Origin: Brevundimonas sp. AAP58
Lineage (GTDB): Bacteria; Pseudomonadota; Alphaproteobacteria; Caulobacterales; Caulobacteraceae
DNA length: 55,376 nt
Reading direction: 5' to 3'
Assembly: GCF_001295975.1 (NCBI RefSeq)
Contig: NZ_LJHU01000023.1
Location: forward strand, 1-55,376
Made by a program: the position numbers and the translations under genes. Positions 1 to 9,195 of this stretch are shown here, piece after piece. Below the pieces are notes generated by a model. That model did no database searches, was not told where the DNA came from, and saw nothing but the letters and a program-made list of their open reading frames with translations. The first letter of the stretch is position 1. Each line of letters opens with the position of its first letter.

Positions 1-604
1 GGCGGGCGGCCAGACCGCCCGCGCCTTCGCCGCCGTGCGCCCGCCTGGCCATCATGCGGAGCCGGACCGCGCGATGGGCTTCTGCCTGTTCTCGTCCGTC
101 GCCGTCGCCGCGCGCGTGGCCCAGTCGCTGGGCATGCCCAGGGTCGCCGTCGTCGATTTCGACGTCCACCACGGCAACGGCACCCAGGCGGCGTTCGAGG
201 CAGACTCGAGCCTGTTCTTCGCCTCCATCCACCAGATGCCTCTCTATCCAGGCACGGGGGCGCCGCACGAGACCGGCGTCGGCAATGTCGTTAACGCGCC
301 GGTCGAGCCCCATGCCGCGCGCGAATCATGGCGAGCGACCTTCGCAGGCGGACTGATGCCCGCGCTCGATGCTTTCGAGCCGGATCTGATCCTGATTTCC
401 GCGGGCTTCGACGCCCATCGCCGCGATCCGCTCGCCCACCAGAGCCTCGAGGCCGAGGATTTCGCCTGGGCGACGCGGGCGGTGCTGGAGGTCGCGCGGC
501 GGCGATGCAGGGGCAAGGTTGTGTCGTCGCTGGAGGGGGGCTACGACCTCGAGGGGCTCGGCCGCTCGGCCGCTGCTCATGTGCGGGCTTTGGGGGAGGA
601 CTGA
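1..604 (+). CDS. Histone deacetylase family protein (5' truncated by window edge)
   Basis: The reading frame is open from base 2 to the TGA at 602-604, so the true start lies upstream and about 200 codons are visible. Family landmarks are the PPGHHAEP histidine pair near the start of the fragment, the zinc-ligand segment [11 protein letters not shown], and [11 protein letters not shown], which carries another metal-binding Asp. This is the class II HDAC / acetylpolyamine amidohydrolase fold, a zinc-dependent deacetylase of acetyl-lysine or acetylated small amines. The bacterial substrate cannot be told from sequence. The GTG at 35 is inside the conserved domain and is not a credible start. 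It lies just upstream of a histidine phosphatase on the same strand. Confidence 0.9.
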   Translation, partial: AGGQTARAFAAVRPPGHHAEPDRAMGFCLFSSVAVAARVAQSLGMPRVAVVDFDVHHGNGTQAAFEADSSLFFASIHQMPLYPGTGAPHETGVGNVVNAPVEPHAARESWRATFAGGLMPALDAFEPDLILISAGFDAHRRDPLAHQSLEAEDFAWATRAVLEVARRRCRGKVVSSLEGGYDLEGLGRSAAAHVRALGED

Positions 605-639
605 GGACCAGACGCGTCGCCGACGCCGCCCCTCGCGCC

Positions 640-1296
640 ATGAGCCCCGACACCCTTCAGATGAATCGTATCGACCTCGCCGTTCCCGAGCCGGTCGCGC
701 CGCGCGCGCCGGAAACGCCCGGCCGGATCGGCTCGATCACCCTGGCGCGCCACGGCGAGCCCGCCCTGTCGCGGAAATGCTATCTGACGTCGGACCAGTA
801 CCGCGACTGGTGGGCCAAGTATGAGCAGGGCGGTTTGCTCGCGGGCCAGACCCCGCCAGCCGAACTGTTGGCCACCGCTCAGGGGGCAGGCGTCATCTTC
901 GCCTCCACCCGCCAGCGCGCCCAGGAAACCGCCGTCGCCGTCTCCGCAGGTCGCGCCGTGGTCTCCGACGTCCTGTTCATCGAGGCGCCCCTGCCGCCGC
1001 CGCATTTCCCCAGCTGGTTCAAGCTGCCGCCCAAATACTGGGGGGCGGTGGCTCGCTTCTGGTGGCACGCTTTCGACCACCACGACGGCCAGGAGACCCG
1101 CCGGGAAGCCGAGGCCCGCGCCGAACGCGCCGCCCAGCTGCTGATCGCCCGCGCCGAGGCCGGAGAGGACGTGCTGGTCCTCGCCCACGGCTATTTCAAC
1201 CACATGGTCGGGCGGCGGCTGAAGGCCGACGGTTGGAAGCTCGTTCACAATCAAGGCTTCAAGTATTGGAGCCAGCGCCGCTACGAGCGGGCGTGA
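640..1296 (+). CDS. Histidine phosphatase family protein
   Basis: The protein has about 218 residues. It belongs to the phosphoglycerate mutase / SixA-like branch, shown by the LARHGEP catalytic motif (the RHG phospho-histidine), a STRQRAQET segment and a C-terminal VLAHGYFNHMVG that supplies the second active-site His. The frame stays open back to 328, but that part overlaps the HDAC gene and lacks family character. The ATG at 640, 36 bases after the HDAC stop, is chosen; an in-frame ATG at 661 is equally possible. A central WW/FWWHAF aromatic stretch is unusual and suggests a specialised subfamily. The substrate is unknown. It has no signal peptide and is probably cytoplasmic. Confidence 0.82.
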   Translation: MSPDTLQMNRIDLAVPEPVAPRAPETPGRIGSITLARHGEPALSRKCYLTSDQYRDWWAKYEQGGLLAGQTPPAELLATAQGAGVIFASTRQRAQETAVAVSAGRAVVSDVLFIEAPLPPPHFPSWFKLPPKYWGAVARFWWHAFDHHDGQETRREAEARAERAAQLLIARAEAGEDVLVLAHGYFNHMVGRRLKADGWKLVHNQGFKYWSQRRYERA

Positions 1297-1343
1297 CGCT
1301 TCCCCGTTGAAGCGAAAGCGAGGCCCCTCTAGGGTCGGCACCG

Positions 1344-1592
1344 ATGTCAGATGCTTCCGCCGTCCCCGCCGACCTTTCCTTCGAAGACGCCCTGTCGCGG
1401 CTCGAGACGATCGTCTCGCGCCTGGAGTCAGGCCAGGCCCCGTTGGAAGAGTCGATCACCCTCTATGAGGAGGGCGCGCGGCTGAAGGCGCACTGCGAGG
1501 CGCGACTCAAGGCGGCCCAGCTGCGGGTCGACAAGATCGTGGTCGGGGCCGACGGCACCGCCAAGGGTCTCGAACCGGCCGAGTTCAACTGA
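1344..1592 (+). CDS. xseB: Exodeoxyribonuclease VII small subunit
   Basis: This 82-residue protein has the full XseB signature: SFEDALSRLETIVSRLESGQ followed by LEESITLYEEGARLKAHCEARL, two amphipathic helices that wrap the XseA catalytic subunit. ExoVII degrades single-stranded DNA to oligonucleotides and works in mismatch repair and damage processing. The large subunit is not in this window. A CTCTAGGGTC segment just upstream may be a -10 element. The stop codon overlaps the next ATG by one base, so xseB heads a tight cluster with csaA and ispA. The xseB-ispA-dxs order is a widespread proteobacterial arrangement. Confidence 0.95.
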   Translation: MSDASAVPADLSFEDALSRLETIVSRLESGQAPLEESITLYEEGARLKAHCEARLKAAQLRVDKIVVGADGTAKGLEPAEFN

Positions 1593-1942
1593 TGGCCGCC
1601 GTTGCCGAACGCATCACCTTCGACGACTTCATGAAGGTCGACGTGCGCGTGGGCGAGGTCGTGCGCGCCGAGCCGTTCCCGGAGGCGAGGAAGCCTGCCT
1701 ATAAGCTGACCATCGACTTAGGCCCGGACGTCGGCGTCAAGCAGTCGTCGGCCCAGATCACCCGCCACTATACGACCGACCAGCTGACTGGCCGCAAGGT
1801 CGCGGCCGTGGTCAACTTCCCGCCGCGCCAGATCGGGCCCTTCATGTCCGAGGTGCTGACGCTCGGCTTTCCGGACAAGGACGGCGAAGTGGTTCTGGTG
1901 GGCGTGGATCGAGACGTGCCGAACGGGGGGAGACTGTTCTGA
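1592..1942 (+). CDS. csaA: CsaA-type tRNA-binding domain protein
   Basis: The protein is 116 residues, essentially one OB-fold tRNA-binding domain. It starts [20 protein letters not shown] and contains [10 protein letters not shown] and [17 protein letters not shown], all typical of CsaA and of the C-terminal domain of methionyl-tRNA synthetase. CsaA is described as a dimeric, tRNA-binding, chaperone-like protein, and its cellular role is poorly defined. Start and stop overlap the neighbouring genes by one base each (TGATG junctions at 1590-1594 and 1940-1944), implying translational coupling with xseB and ispA. Its position between those two genes is less usual than direct xseB-ispA adjacency. 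Confidence 0.9.
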   Translation: MAAVAERITFDDFMKVDVRVGEVVRAEPFPEARKPAYKLTIDLGPDVGVKQSSAQITRHYTTDQLTGRKVAAVVNFPPRQIGPFMSEVLTLGFPDKDGEVVLVGVDRDVPNGGRLF

Positions 1943-2847
1943 TGAGGCTGGCCGCCAACGCCCCTGTCCAGAGCGTCGCCGAGCGGGTGGCCGAGGTCGC
2001 CGACATGGTGACGGTCGCGCTCGATGAACTGCTGCCCCGCGCCGACGGCCCGGAATCGCGGCTGACCGAGGCCATGCGCTATGCGGCGCTGGGACCGGGA
2101 AAGCGGCTGCGGCCTTACTTCGCCATGGAGGCGTCGCGGCTGTTCGACATCGAGGAACGGCCGGTGCTGCGCGCGGCTTGCGCGCTGGAATGCGTCCACG
2201 CCTACAGCCTGGTTCACGACGACCTGCCCTGCATGGACGACGACGACATGCGCCGGGGCCGCCCGACGCTGCATCGGGCCTATGACGAGGCGACCGCCGT
2301 GCTGGCCGGGGACGCGCTTCAGACCGCCGCTTTCGACATAATCCTGCACCGCGACACCCATGAGGACGCCGAGGTCCGCTGCGCGCTCGCGGCCCGCCTG
2401 TCGCTGGCCTCCGGCGCGCGCGGGATGGCCGGGGGACAGATGATCGACCTGCTCGGTGTGCGCGACGACCTCGGTGGTGTCGCCCGGATGCAGAGACTGA
2501 AGACCGGCGCCCTGTTCACCTACGCCTTCGAAATTCCGCTGATCGTGGCCAAGGCCGAGGAGCGGCATCAGCAGGCCCTGATGAACTTCGCCCACGACAT
2601 CGGCCTGGCCTATCAGATCGTCGACGACCTGCTGGATTTCGACGGAGACGAGGCCGAACTCGGCAAGGCGGCCCAGAAGGACGCAGCCCAGGGCAAGACC
2701 AACTTCGTGACGCTGCTCGGGGTCGATCAGGCGCGGCATCGCGTCGCTCACCTGGCCGATCAGGCCCGCGCCCATCTGGACGTGTTCGGCGTTGACGCCG
2801 AAAACCTCAAGGCGAGCGTGGACTTCGTGCTAAACCGTCGGTCCTGA
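1942..2847 (+). CDS. ispA: Farnesyl diphosphate synthase (short-chain polyprenyl synthase)
   Basis: This 301-residue trans-prenyltransferase condenses DMAPP/GPP with IPP. The sequence shows [11 protein letters not shown] near residue 55, the first aspartate-rich motif [14 protein letters not shown] and the second, [13 protein letters not shown], both binding Mg-diphosphate. The CxxxC-like spacing inside the first motif ([10 protein letters not shown]) is usual for bacterial IspA. It is translationally coupled to csaA. The dxs gene follows after 65 bases, so the first and a late step of prenyl diphosphate synthesis are probably co-expressed for ubiquinone, bactoprenol and carotenoid supply. 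Confidence 0.95.
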   Translation: MRLAANAPVQSVAERVAEVADMVTVALDELLPRADGPESRLTEAMRYAALGPGKRLRPYFAMEASRLFDIEERPVLRAACALECVHAYSLVHDDLPCMDDDDMRRGRPTLHRAYDEATAVLAGDALQTAAFDIILHRDTHEDAEVRCALAARLSLASGARGMAGGQMIDLLGVRDDLGGVARMQRLKTGALFTYAFEIPLIVAKAEERHQQALMNFAHDIGLAYQIVDDLLDFDGDEAELGKAAQKDAAQGKTNFVTLLGVDQARHRVAHLADQARAHLDVFGVDAENLKASVDFVLNRRS

Positions 2848-2912
2848 CAGGGAGGACGTCGGTCGATCGAAGCCGACGCCATCGACAAGAAACCAAAGGC
2901 TCTTCCGTCCCG

Positions 2913-4823
2913 ATGACCGACACGCCGCTTCTCGACAAGGTTCAGTATCCCGCCGACACGCGCGGGTTCGACATCGCCCAGCTGAAGCAGCTGGCCGATG
3001 AACTCAGGGCCGAGACCATCGACGCCGTCTCCGTCACCGGCGGGCACCTGGGGGCCGGTCTGGGCGTGGTCGAGCTGACCGTGGCCCTGCACCACGTCTA
3101 CAACACCCCCGACGACATCCTGATCTGGGACGTCGGGCATCAGTGCTATCCGCACAAGATCCTGACCGGACGCCGCGACCGCATCCGCACCCTGCGCCAG
3201 GGTGGCGGCCTGTCGGGCTTCACCAAGCGGTCCGAGAGCGAATACGACCCGTTCGGCGCGGCCCATGCCTCGACCTCCATCTCGGCCGCGCTGGGGTTCG
3301 CCGCCGCGCGTGACCAGCAGGGCAAGAAGAACAAGGTCGTGGCCGTGATCGGCGACGGCTCCATGTCCGCCGGCATGGCCTATGAGGCGATGAACAACGC
3401 GGCCGAGACGACCGGCCAGCTGACCGTCATCCTCAACGACAACGACATGTCGATCGCCCCGCCGGTGGGCGGCATGAGCGCCTATCTGGCCAAGCAGGTC
3501 TCGGGCGGCGCCTATCAGAACTTCCGCCAGTTCGGGAAGAAGGTCGCCGAGCACATGCCGCGTCCCTTCCGCGAGGCGGCGCGAAAGGCCGAGGAATATG
3601 CCCGGGGCATGATCACGGGCGGCACCTTCTTCGAGGAGCTGGGCTTCTACTACATCGGGCCGGTCGACGGGCATGACCTCGACAACCTGGTGCCCATCCT
3701 CAGGAACGCGGCCAACATCACCGACCGCCCGGTAGTGGTCCATGTCGTGACCCAGAAGGGCAAGGGCTACGCGCCGGCCGAGAGCAGCGCCGACAAGCTG
3801 CACGCCGTGGTCAAGTTCGACGTGGTGTCGGGCAAGCAGAACAAGTCCGTCTCCAACGCGCCGAGCTACACCAAGGTCTTCGGGACCGAGTTGATCAAGC
3901 GGGCCGAGCGCGATCCGAAGATCGTCGCCATCACCGCCGCCATGCCGTCGGGCACGGGTCTGGACCTTTTCGGTCAGGCCTTCCCCAGCCGCACCTACGA
4001 CGTCGGCATCGCCGAGCAGCACGCCGTGACCTTCGCGGCCGGTCTGGCGGCGGACGGGATGAAGCCGTTCTGCGCCATCTATTCGACCTTCCTCCAGCGC
4101 GGCTACGACCAGGTCGTCCACGACGTGGCGATCCAGTCCCTGCCGGTGCGCTTCGCCATGGACCGGGCAGGTCTGGTGGGCGCCGACGGCTGCACCCATG
4201 CGGGCTCGTTCGACATCGGCTACATGGGCGCGCTGCCCGGCATGGTGCTGATGGCCGCCGCCGACGAGGCCGATCTGGCCGCCATGATCGCCACCGCCTG
4301 CGAGATCGACGACCGCCCGTCCGCCTTCCGCTACCCGCGCGGCGACGGGGTCGGCGTGGAGATCCCCGAGCTGGCCGCCCCGCTGGAGATCGGCAAGGGC
4401 CGCATCGTTCGGGAAGGCACGGCCGTCGCCCTGCTCAGCTTCGGCACCCGTCTGCAGGAGACGCTGAAGGCCGCCGATCTGCTGGCCGCCCACGGCATCT
4501 CGGCGACCGTCGCCGACGCCCGTTTCGCCAAGCCTCTGGACCACGACCTGATCACGCGTCTGGCGCGCGAGCACGAGGCCCTCATCACGATCGAGGAAGG
4601 CGCCATGGGCGGTTTCGGCGCCTTCGTGCTCCAGTTCCTGGCGTCCGAGGGCGCGCTGGACGCGGGCCTGAAGGTCCGCACCATGCACCTGCCCGACGTC
4701 TTCCAGGATCAGGACGCCCCCGCCGCCCAGTATGCCGAGGCCGGCCTGAACGCCGAGCACATCGCCGCCACCGCCCTGAAGGCGCTGGGCGTCGAGCAGG
4801 CGAGGGGCGCCGCGCGCGCCTGA
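2913..4823 (+). CDS. dxs: 1-deoxy-D-xylulose-5-phosphate synthase
   Basis: The 636-residue, full-length DXS makes DXP from pyruvate and glyceraldehyde 3-phosphate, the committed step of the MEP pathway. The thiamine-diphosphate-binding block is visible as [20 protein letters not shown] with [15 protein letters not shown]. The transketolase-type pyrimidine-binding half contains [19 protein letters not shown] (catalytic Glu), followed by [17 protein letters not shown]-terminal transketolase domain completes it. The first residues [17 protein letters not shown] match the normal family N-terminus, which supports the ATG at 2913. It is downstream of ispA on the same strand. A long minus-strand ORF opposite it is a codon-bias shadow. 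Confidence 0.97.
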   Translation: MTDTPLLDKVQYPADTRGFDIAQLKQLADELRAETIDAVSVTGGHLGAGLGVVELTVALHHVYNTPDDILIWDVGHQCYPHKILTGRRDRIRTLRQGGGLSGFTKRSESEYDPFGAAHASTSISAALGFAAARDQQGKKNKVVAVIGDGSMSAGMAYEAMNNAAETTGQLTVILNDNDMSIAPPVGGMSAYLAKQVSGGAYQNFRQFGKKVAEHMPRPFREAARKAEEYARGMITGGTFFEELGFYYIGPVDGHDLDNLVPILRNAANITDRPVVVHVVTQKGKGYAPAESSADKLHAVVKFDVVSGKQNKSVSNAPSYTKVFGTELIKRAERDPKIVAITAAMPSGTGLDLFGQAFPSRTYDVGIAEQHAVTFAAGLAADGMKPFCAIYSTFLQRGYDQVVHDVAIQSLPVRFAMDRAGLVGADGCTHAGSFDIGYMGALPGMVLMAAADEADLAAMIATACEIDDRPSAFRYPRGDGVGVEIPELAAPLEIGKGRIVREGTAVALLSFGTRLQETLKAADLLAAHGISATVADARFAKPLDHDLITRLAREHEALITIEEGAMGGFGAFVLQFLASEGALDAGLKVRTMHLPDVFQDQDAPAAQYAEAGLNAEHIAATALKALGVEQARGAARA

Positions 4824-4831
4824 GCTCTCGC

Positions 4832-5269
4832 ATGACGCTCCACGCCCCCTACGATCCGTCGAACGTCTTCGCCAAGATCCTGCGCGGCGAGATGCCGGCA
4901 GTGAAGGTGTTCGAGGACGACGCCGTCCTGGCCTTCATGGACGTGTTTCCCCAGTCCGAGGGGCACGTCCTGATCATCTCGAAGACCTCGACCGCCCGCA
5001 CCCTGCTGGAGGTCGAGCCCGAGGTGCTGAGCCGTCTCGCCGCCGCGACGCAGAGGGTGGCCAAGGCCGTCGTTCAGGCGCTCGGCTGTGACGGCGTGTC
5101 GATCATGCAGTTCAACGGCGAAGCGGGCGGCCAGACCGTCTTCCACCTGCATTTCCACGTCATCCCCCGCTGGGCCGACCGGCCGCTCAAGGGCCACGGT
5201 CAGGGCGGCATGGCGGACATCGATCAGCTGAAGGCGACGGCGGCGAAGATCAGCGCCGCTCTGGCCTGA
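4832..5269 (+). CDS. HIT family nucleotide-binding protein (HinT-like)
   Basis: The 145-residue protein has the histidine triad HLHFHVIP near residue 110, preceded by [16 protein letters not shown], and the N-terminal [20 protein letters not shown] typical of HinT-type nucleoside phosphoramidate hydrolases. These cytoplasmic enzymes hydrolyse AMP-linked phosphoramidates. The gene begins 8 bases after dxs and is probably the last gene of that transcript. It converges with the polysaccharide deacetylase, whose stop is only 2 bases away. Confidence 0.9.
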   Translation: MTLHAPYDPSNVFAKILRGEMPAVKVFEDDAVLAFMDVFPQSEGHVLIISKTSTARTLLEVEPEVLSRLAAATQRVAKAVVQALGCDGVSIMQFNGEAGGQTVFHLHFHVIPRWADRPLKGHGQGGMADIDQLKATAAKISAALA

Positions 5270-5271
5270 GG

Positions 5272-6009
5272 TCAGTTCATCCGCGCCAGAGCCTGCCCGA
5301 CCGGCAGGATGTCGAGACCCGCCGCCTTCGCCAGCCGGATCACCCGGTCCAGATCGTCGGGGGTGCAGCCGTACGGCGTCGGCCCATCCATCACGTCGTG
5401 GCCATAGGCGATCAGCCAGCCTCGCCTGTTCGCCGTCTCGGCCATTAACGCCTCCAGATCGTAGCCCGGCAGCCGACGACTCTCGAGCCCGATGGCTTGC
5501 GCCGCCGCTGCGTCCGCCCGGCCTGCGTTGACCCCGTCCCGCACGCCGCGCGCCAGCTGGAACCGCTCCGCCGCGACCGCCTTGGCGGTCAGGGACACGT
5601 CGCCATAGGGCCAGGCGAAGGTCGTCATCACATGGCCGTCCAGCCGTTCGGCGACCCAGTAGGCGTTGCGGTCCAGATCGGCGGCGTAGGCGCCCGGCGT
5701 GGCGCGCAGCGCGCTCAGATGGCTGAAGGTGTGGCACCCGACTTCGTGGCCGGCCTCGAACAGGGCCTGGAGGTGCGCCGTCGTGAACTGGGGCAGGCCC
5801 AGGTTCTCGCCGCTCTCCAGCCCGCCGCAGACGTAGTAGGTCGCCTTGACGCCGTGCTCGGCCAGGATCGGCCCGGCTTCGGTCCAGGCGGTCTCGGGGA
5901 TGTCGTCGAACGACAGGCTGAAGACGCCGCGCTCCGGCGCGACGCGCATGGGCCTCTGATCCAGCCACCGGCCGACCCGGCGGCGCATCTTGTCGACAAA
6001 GGCGGACAT
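5272..6009 (-). CDS. Polysaccharide deacetylase family protein
   Basis: This 245-residue NodB-homology protein carries the FSLSFDDIPETAW motif (catalytic and metal Asp pair, near residue 30) and GHEVGCHTFSHL (metal His motif, near residue 90). A later FAWPYGDVS resembles motif 3 of carbohydrate esterase family 4. No signal peptide is apparent; the N-terminus MSAFVDKMRRRVGRW is basic. The enzyme may act in the cytoplasm or be exported by another route. The likely reaction is N-deacetylation of a glycan, with unknown substrate. It lies 23 bases downstream of dinB on the same strand and may be transcribed with it. Confidence 0.85.
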   Translation of the reverse strand: MSAFVDKMRRRVGRWLDQRPMRVAPERGVFSLSFDDIPETAWTEAGPILAEHGVKATYYVCGGLESGENLGLPQFTTAHLQALFEAGHEVGCHTFSHLSALRATPGAYAADLDRNAYWVAERLDGHVMTTFAWPYGDVSLTAKAVAAERFQLARGVRDGVNAGRADAAAAQAIGLESRRLPGYDLEALMAETANRRGWLIAYGHDVMDGPTPYGCTPDDLDRVIRLAKAAGLDILPVGQALARMN

Positions 6010-6032
6010 GGGCTCACCCTAGCCGCCGAGCC

Positions 6033-7286
6033 TTAAGGCCGCTTCAACGCCCGCCCGGCCACCACTGCGCCGGCGCCGAACTTCGCTCGCAGCGCGTCGA
6101 TGGTCGTCTCGGCCTTCAGCGCCCTGGTTTCTGCGGAGGCGAACAGGCCCTCCGGCGCGTCCTCGGCGTCGTGGATGTCGGCCATGCCGATGCCGATCAG
6201 GCGATAGGGGCGGCCCAGCTCCGGCTTCAGCAGTTCACGTCCGACGGCGAACAGGGCGCGCGCCGTCTGCACCGGTTCGGGCAGGGTCTTGCGGCGCGTC
6301 ACGATCTTGAAGTCCGTGCGGCGCAGCTTCAGCACGATCACCCGGCTGGCCACGCCGTCGCGCCGGGCCTTGGACGCCACCTTCTCGCACAGGGGCCAGA
6401 GCTCGGCCTCCAGGTCTTCGGCCGTCGTCAGGTCGGTGTTGAAGGTGTTCTCCGCGCTCATGCCGCGCCGGTCGTGCTCGGGGTTCACCGACCGGGCGTC
6501 GCGGGCGTGGCTGAGGTCGTGCAGACGCAAACCGGTCTCGCCGTAGCGTTTCACCAGATCGCGCACGTCCGCCGCCGCCAGGTCGCCGACCGTGGCGTAG
6601 CCGTCCGACACCAGGGTCTTGCCGAACACCGGCCCGACGCCGGGCAGCACCCGCACGGACTTGGGGGCCAGCAGCGCCTGGGCGTTCGCCACCCCGATGA
6701 CGGAGAAGCCGCGCGGCTTGTCCAGCTCCGACGCGATCTTGGCGAGGAAGCGGTTCGGCGCCAGGCCGATCGAGACCGTCAGCCCTGTCTCCACCTCGAT
6801 CCGCTTCTGCAATCGGACCAGCTGCAACGCCGGCGACCCGCCGTTCAGCCGCTCGGTGCCCGACAGATCGATCCAGGCCTCGTCCAGCGACAGAGTCTGC
6901 ACCAGCGGCGTCAGTTCCCGCACCATGGCGAAGATGCGCCGCGACTCCTCCGTGTACTTGGCGAAGTTCGGCTTGATGACCACCGCGTCGGGGCAGGCCT
7001 TCAGCGCCTTGAACATCGGCATGGCCGAGCCCACGCCATACAGGCGCGCGATGTAGCAGGCGGTCGTCACCACGCCCCGCACGCCGCCGCCTACGATCAC
7101 CGGCTTGTCGCGCAGCTCCGGCCGGTCGCGCTTCTCGACCGAGGCATAGAAGGCGTCGCAATCCAGATGGGCGATCGACAGCTGGTCCAGCTCCGGGTCC
7201 GACGCCACGCGGGGCGAGCCGCAGGCTGGGCACCTCGCCACGGCCTCGTCACCGGTCCACAGACACTCGCGGCAGATGCTCTTCAT
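6033..7286 (-). CDS. dinB: DNA polymerase IV (Y-family) with N-terminal zinc-ribbon
   Basis: The 417-residue Y-family translesion polymerase is read from the ATG at 7286 (MKSICRECLW). The frame is open to 7352, but the extra 22 codons have no family character. A short four-cysteine ribbon (CRECLW...CPACGSP, residues 5-22) precedes the palm motif IAHLDCDAFYASVEKRD. The catalytic SLDEAWIDLSG follows, then the helix-hairpin-helix VLPGVGPVFGKTLV and a little-finger domain. It inserts nucleotides opposite damaged bases. The region upstream has no GTTC-N7-GTTC LexA site, so SOS control is not supported here. It diverges from divK. Confidence 0.95.
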   Translation of the reverse strand: MKSICRECLWTGDEAVARCPACGSPRVASDPELDQLSIAHLDCDAFYASVEKRDRPELRDKPVIVGGGVRGVVTTACYIARLYGVGSAMPMFKALKACPDAVVIKPNFAKYTEESRRIFAMVRELTPLVQTLSLDEAWIDLSGTERLNGGSPALQLVRLQKRIEVETGLTVSIGLAPNRFLAKIASELDKPRGFSVIGVANAQALLAPKSVRVLPGVGPVFGKTLVSDGYATVGDLAAADVRDLVKRYGETGLRLHDLSHARDARSVNPEHDRRGMSAENTFNTDLTTAEDLEAELWPLCEKVASKARRDGVASRVIVLKLRRTDFKIVTRRKTLPEPVQTARALFAVGRELLKPELGRPYRLIGIGMADIHDAEDAPEGLFASAETRALKAETTIDALRAKFGAGAVVAGRALKRP

Positions 7287-7427
7287 CGCTTCCCAAGACA
7301 GGGGTCGCGGACCTCGGGTGTTGCCCCGGCGCGGGTCCGCGCCCCGCTTCACGCCAACTTAAGACTGGATCGGTAGGTTCGGAACCGAAGTCGGCCCATC
7401 GTGCCGCGCGCCGAACACCGGGTGGTG

Positions 7428-7811
7428 ATGTCCAAGAAAGTCCTCATCGTCGAGGATAACGAGCTGAACATGAAGCTCTTTCATGATCTGCTCGATTCCC
7501 AGGGGTATCAGACCCTGCAGACCCGCGAAGGTCTGCAGGCGATGGCCCTGGCGCGCCAGCACATGCCCGACCTGATCCTGATGGACATCCAGCTGCCCGA
7601 GATCAGCGGCCTCGAGGTCACCAAATGGCTCAAGGATGATGAGGAGCTGGCCCACATCCCGGTCATCGCCGTCACCGCCTTCGCCATGAAGGGCGACGAG
7701 GAGCGCATTCGTCAGGGCGGCTGCGAGGCCTACATCTCCAAGCCGATCTCGGTGATGCATTTCCTGGACACGGTGAAGAAGCACCTGAACCAGCCCGAGA
7801 CGGTGGGCTGA
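7428..7811 (+). CDS. divK: Single-domain response regulator DivK
   Basis: The 127-residue stand-alone receiver domain begins [20 protein letters not shown]. It carries phospho-acceptor Asp53 in [13 protein letters not shown], Thr in [12 protein letters not shown] and Lys in YISKPISV. The near-verbatim match to Caulobacter DivK and the adjacent pleD identify it. In Caulobacter, DivK~P is controlled by PleC and DivJ, and acts through DivL on CckA-CtrA to set cell-cycle and polarity decisions. The ATG at 7428 is chosen; the frame extends to a GTG at 7401 that adds nine unconserved residues. Its stop is 4 bases before pleD. I did not find a TTAA-N7-TTAA CtrA site upstream. Confidence 0.96.
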   Translation: MSKKVLIVEDNELNMKLFHDLLDSQGYQTLQTREGLQAMALARQHMPDLILMDIQLPEISGLEVTKWLKDDEELAHIPVIAVTAFAMKGDEERIRQGGCEAYISKPISVMHFLDTVKKHLNQPETVG

Positions 7812-7815
7812 GCCG

Positions 7816-9180
7816 ATGGTCGCGCGCGTTCTGGTCGTCGATGACGTGGACGCCAACGTCCGCCTGCTCGAGGCCAAGCTGACGATCGAGTACTACGACG
7901 TCCTGACGGCGTCGGACGGCCCGACGGCGATCCGCATCGCGGCGGAGGAGCGGCCCGACATCATCCTGCTGGACGTCATGATGCCCGGGATGGACGGGTT
8001 CGAGACCTGCCGCCGCATCAAGGCCGATCCAGTCACGTCTCACATTCCTGTCGTGCTCGTGACCGCGCTCGATGGCCGTGAGGACCGCATCAAGGGGCTG
8101 GAGGCGGGGGCCGATGACTTTGTCACCAAGCCGATCGATGACGTCGTCCTGTTCGCCCGGGTCAAGTCGCTGACGCGGCTGAAGCTCATCATGGACGAGC
8201 TGCGCGAGCGCGAGGAGTCCAGCCGCCGTCTCGGCGTCAGCGCCGACAAGGCGGGGCGTCTGAAGGGCTCTGGCGGCCGCATCCTGATCGTCGATGACAA
8301 CGCGCGCCAGGCCGAGAAGATGGTGGAGGTGCTGTCAAAAGAGCACCGGCCGACGGTCGAGACCGACCCGGTCGCGGGCCTCGCCGCCGCCAAGGGGCCG
8401 AATGACTTGCTCATCGTCAACGTCGCGGCATCCGAGTTCGACGGCCTCCGCCTGGTCGCCCAGGTGCGGTCCACCGAGAGCACGCGCCACTTGCCCATCC
8501 TCGCCGTCGTCGATCCAACCGACCGGCCGCGTCTGGTCAAGGCCTTGGATCTGGGCGTCACCGACCTGCTGACCAAGCCGGTCGATGCCGAGGAACTCGC
8601 CGCTCGCGCCCGTACCCAGGTCCGACGCAAGCGCTATACCGACTTCCTGCGCGAGAAGCTGGACTACAGCCTGGAGATGGCGGTCACTGACGCGCTCACG
8701 GGTCTGCATAACCGCCGCTACATGGCCGGCCAGCTGCAGGGCTTCGTCAGTCGGTCGGCGCTCGGCGGGGAGCCCGTGTCGGTGCTGGTGCTCGACATCG
8801 ACCACTTCAAGGCGGTCAACGACGGCTTCGGCCATGACGCGGGCGACGAGGTTCTGCGTGAGTTCGCCGTGCGCCTGGCCACCAACGTCCGCGCCGTCGA
8901 CCTGCCGTGTCGCCTGGGGGGCGAGGAGTTCGTCGTCGTCATGCCGGGAACCGACATGGAGGACGCGCGCCGCATCGCCGAGCGCATCCGCCGAGACGTG
9001 GGCTCCACGCCGTTTCGCGTGATGAGCGGCCGCGAGCTTCTGACCGTGACCATCTCGATCGGCGTCGCGGCCTGCACCGGCCCCGGCGATACGCCCGAAG
9101 CCCTGCTCAAGCGCGCCGACGAAGGCGTCTATGAAGCCAAGGCCGCCGGCCGTGATCGGGTTGTGGTGCGGGCCGCCTGA
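7816..9180 (+). CDS. pleD: Diguanylate cyclase response regulator PleD
   Basis: This 454-residue protein has the PleD architecture. REC1 spans about residues 1-120, with Asp53 in LLDVMMPGMDG. A second, degenerate receiver-like adaptor spans about 150-280. A C-terminal GGDEF domain spans about 290-454 with the active-site motif RLGGEEFVVV. The inhibitory c-di-GMP site RxxD is present as RAVD, five residues before the GGEEF, so product inhibition should be intact. In Caulobacter, PleD makes c-di-GMP at the differentiating pole during the swarmer-to-stalked transition. It is immediately downstream of divK, with 4 bases between them, as in Caulobacter. Confidence 0.96.
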   Translation: MVARVLVVDDVDANVRLLEAKLTIEYYDVLTASDGPTAIRIAAEERPDIILLDVMMPGMDGFETCRRIKADPVTSHIPVVLVTALDGREDRIKGLEAGADDFVTKPIDDVVLFARVKSLTRLKLIMDELREREESSRRLGVSADKAGRLKGSGGRILIVDDNARQAEKMVEVLSKEHRPTVETDPVAGLAAAKGPNDLLIVNVAASEFDGLRLVAQVRSTESTRHLPILAVVDPTDRPRLVKALDLGVTDLLTKPVDAEELAARARTQVRRKRYTDFLREKLDYSLEMAVTDALTGLHNRRYMAGQLQGFVSRSALGGEPVSVLVLDIDHFKAVNDGFGHDAGDEVLREFAVRLATNVRAVDLPCRLGGEEFVVVMPGTDMEDARRIAERIRRDVGSTPFRVMSGRELLTVTISIGVAACTGPGDTPEALLKRADEGVYEAKAAGRDRVVVRAA

Positions 9181-9195
9181 CCGAGCAGCGGCCAA

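Noticed and set aside
328..640. Long N-terminal extension of the histidine phosphatase from 328
   Set aside because: It overlaps the deacetylase gene for 277 bases in another frame and encodes only Arg/Ala-rich sequence.
7287..7427. CtrA binding site in the dinB-divK gap
   Set aside because: A single TTAA (ACTTAAGA) is present but the second half-site at the required 7-base spacing is missing.
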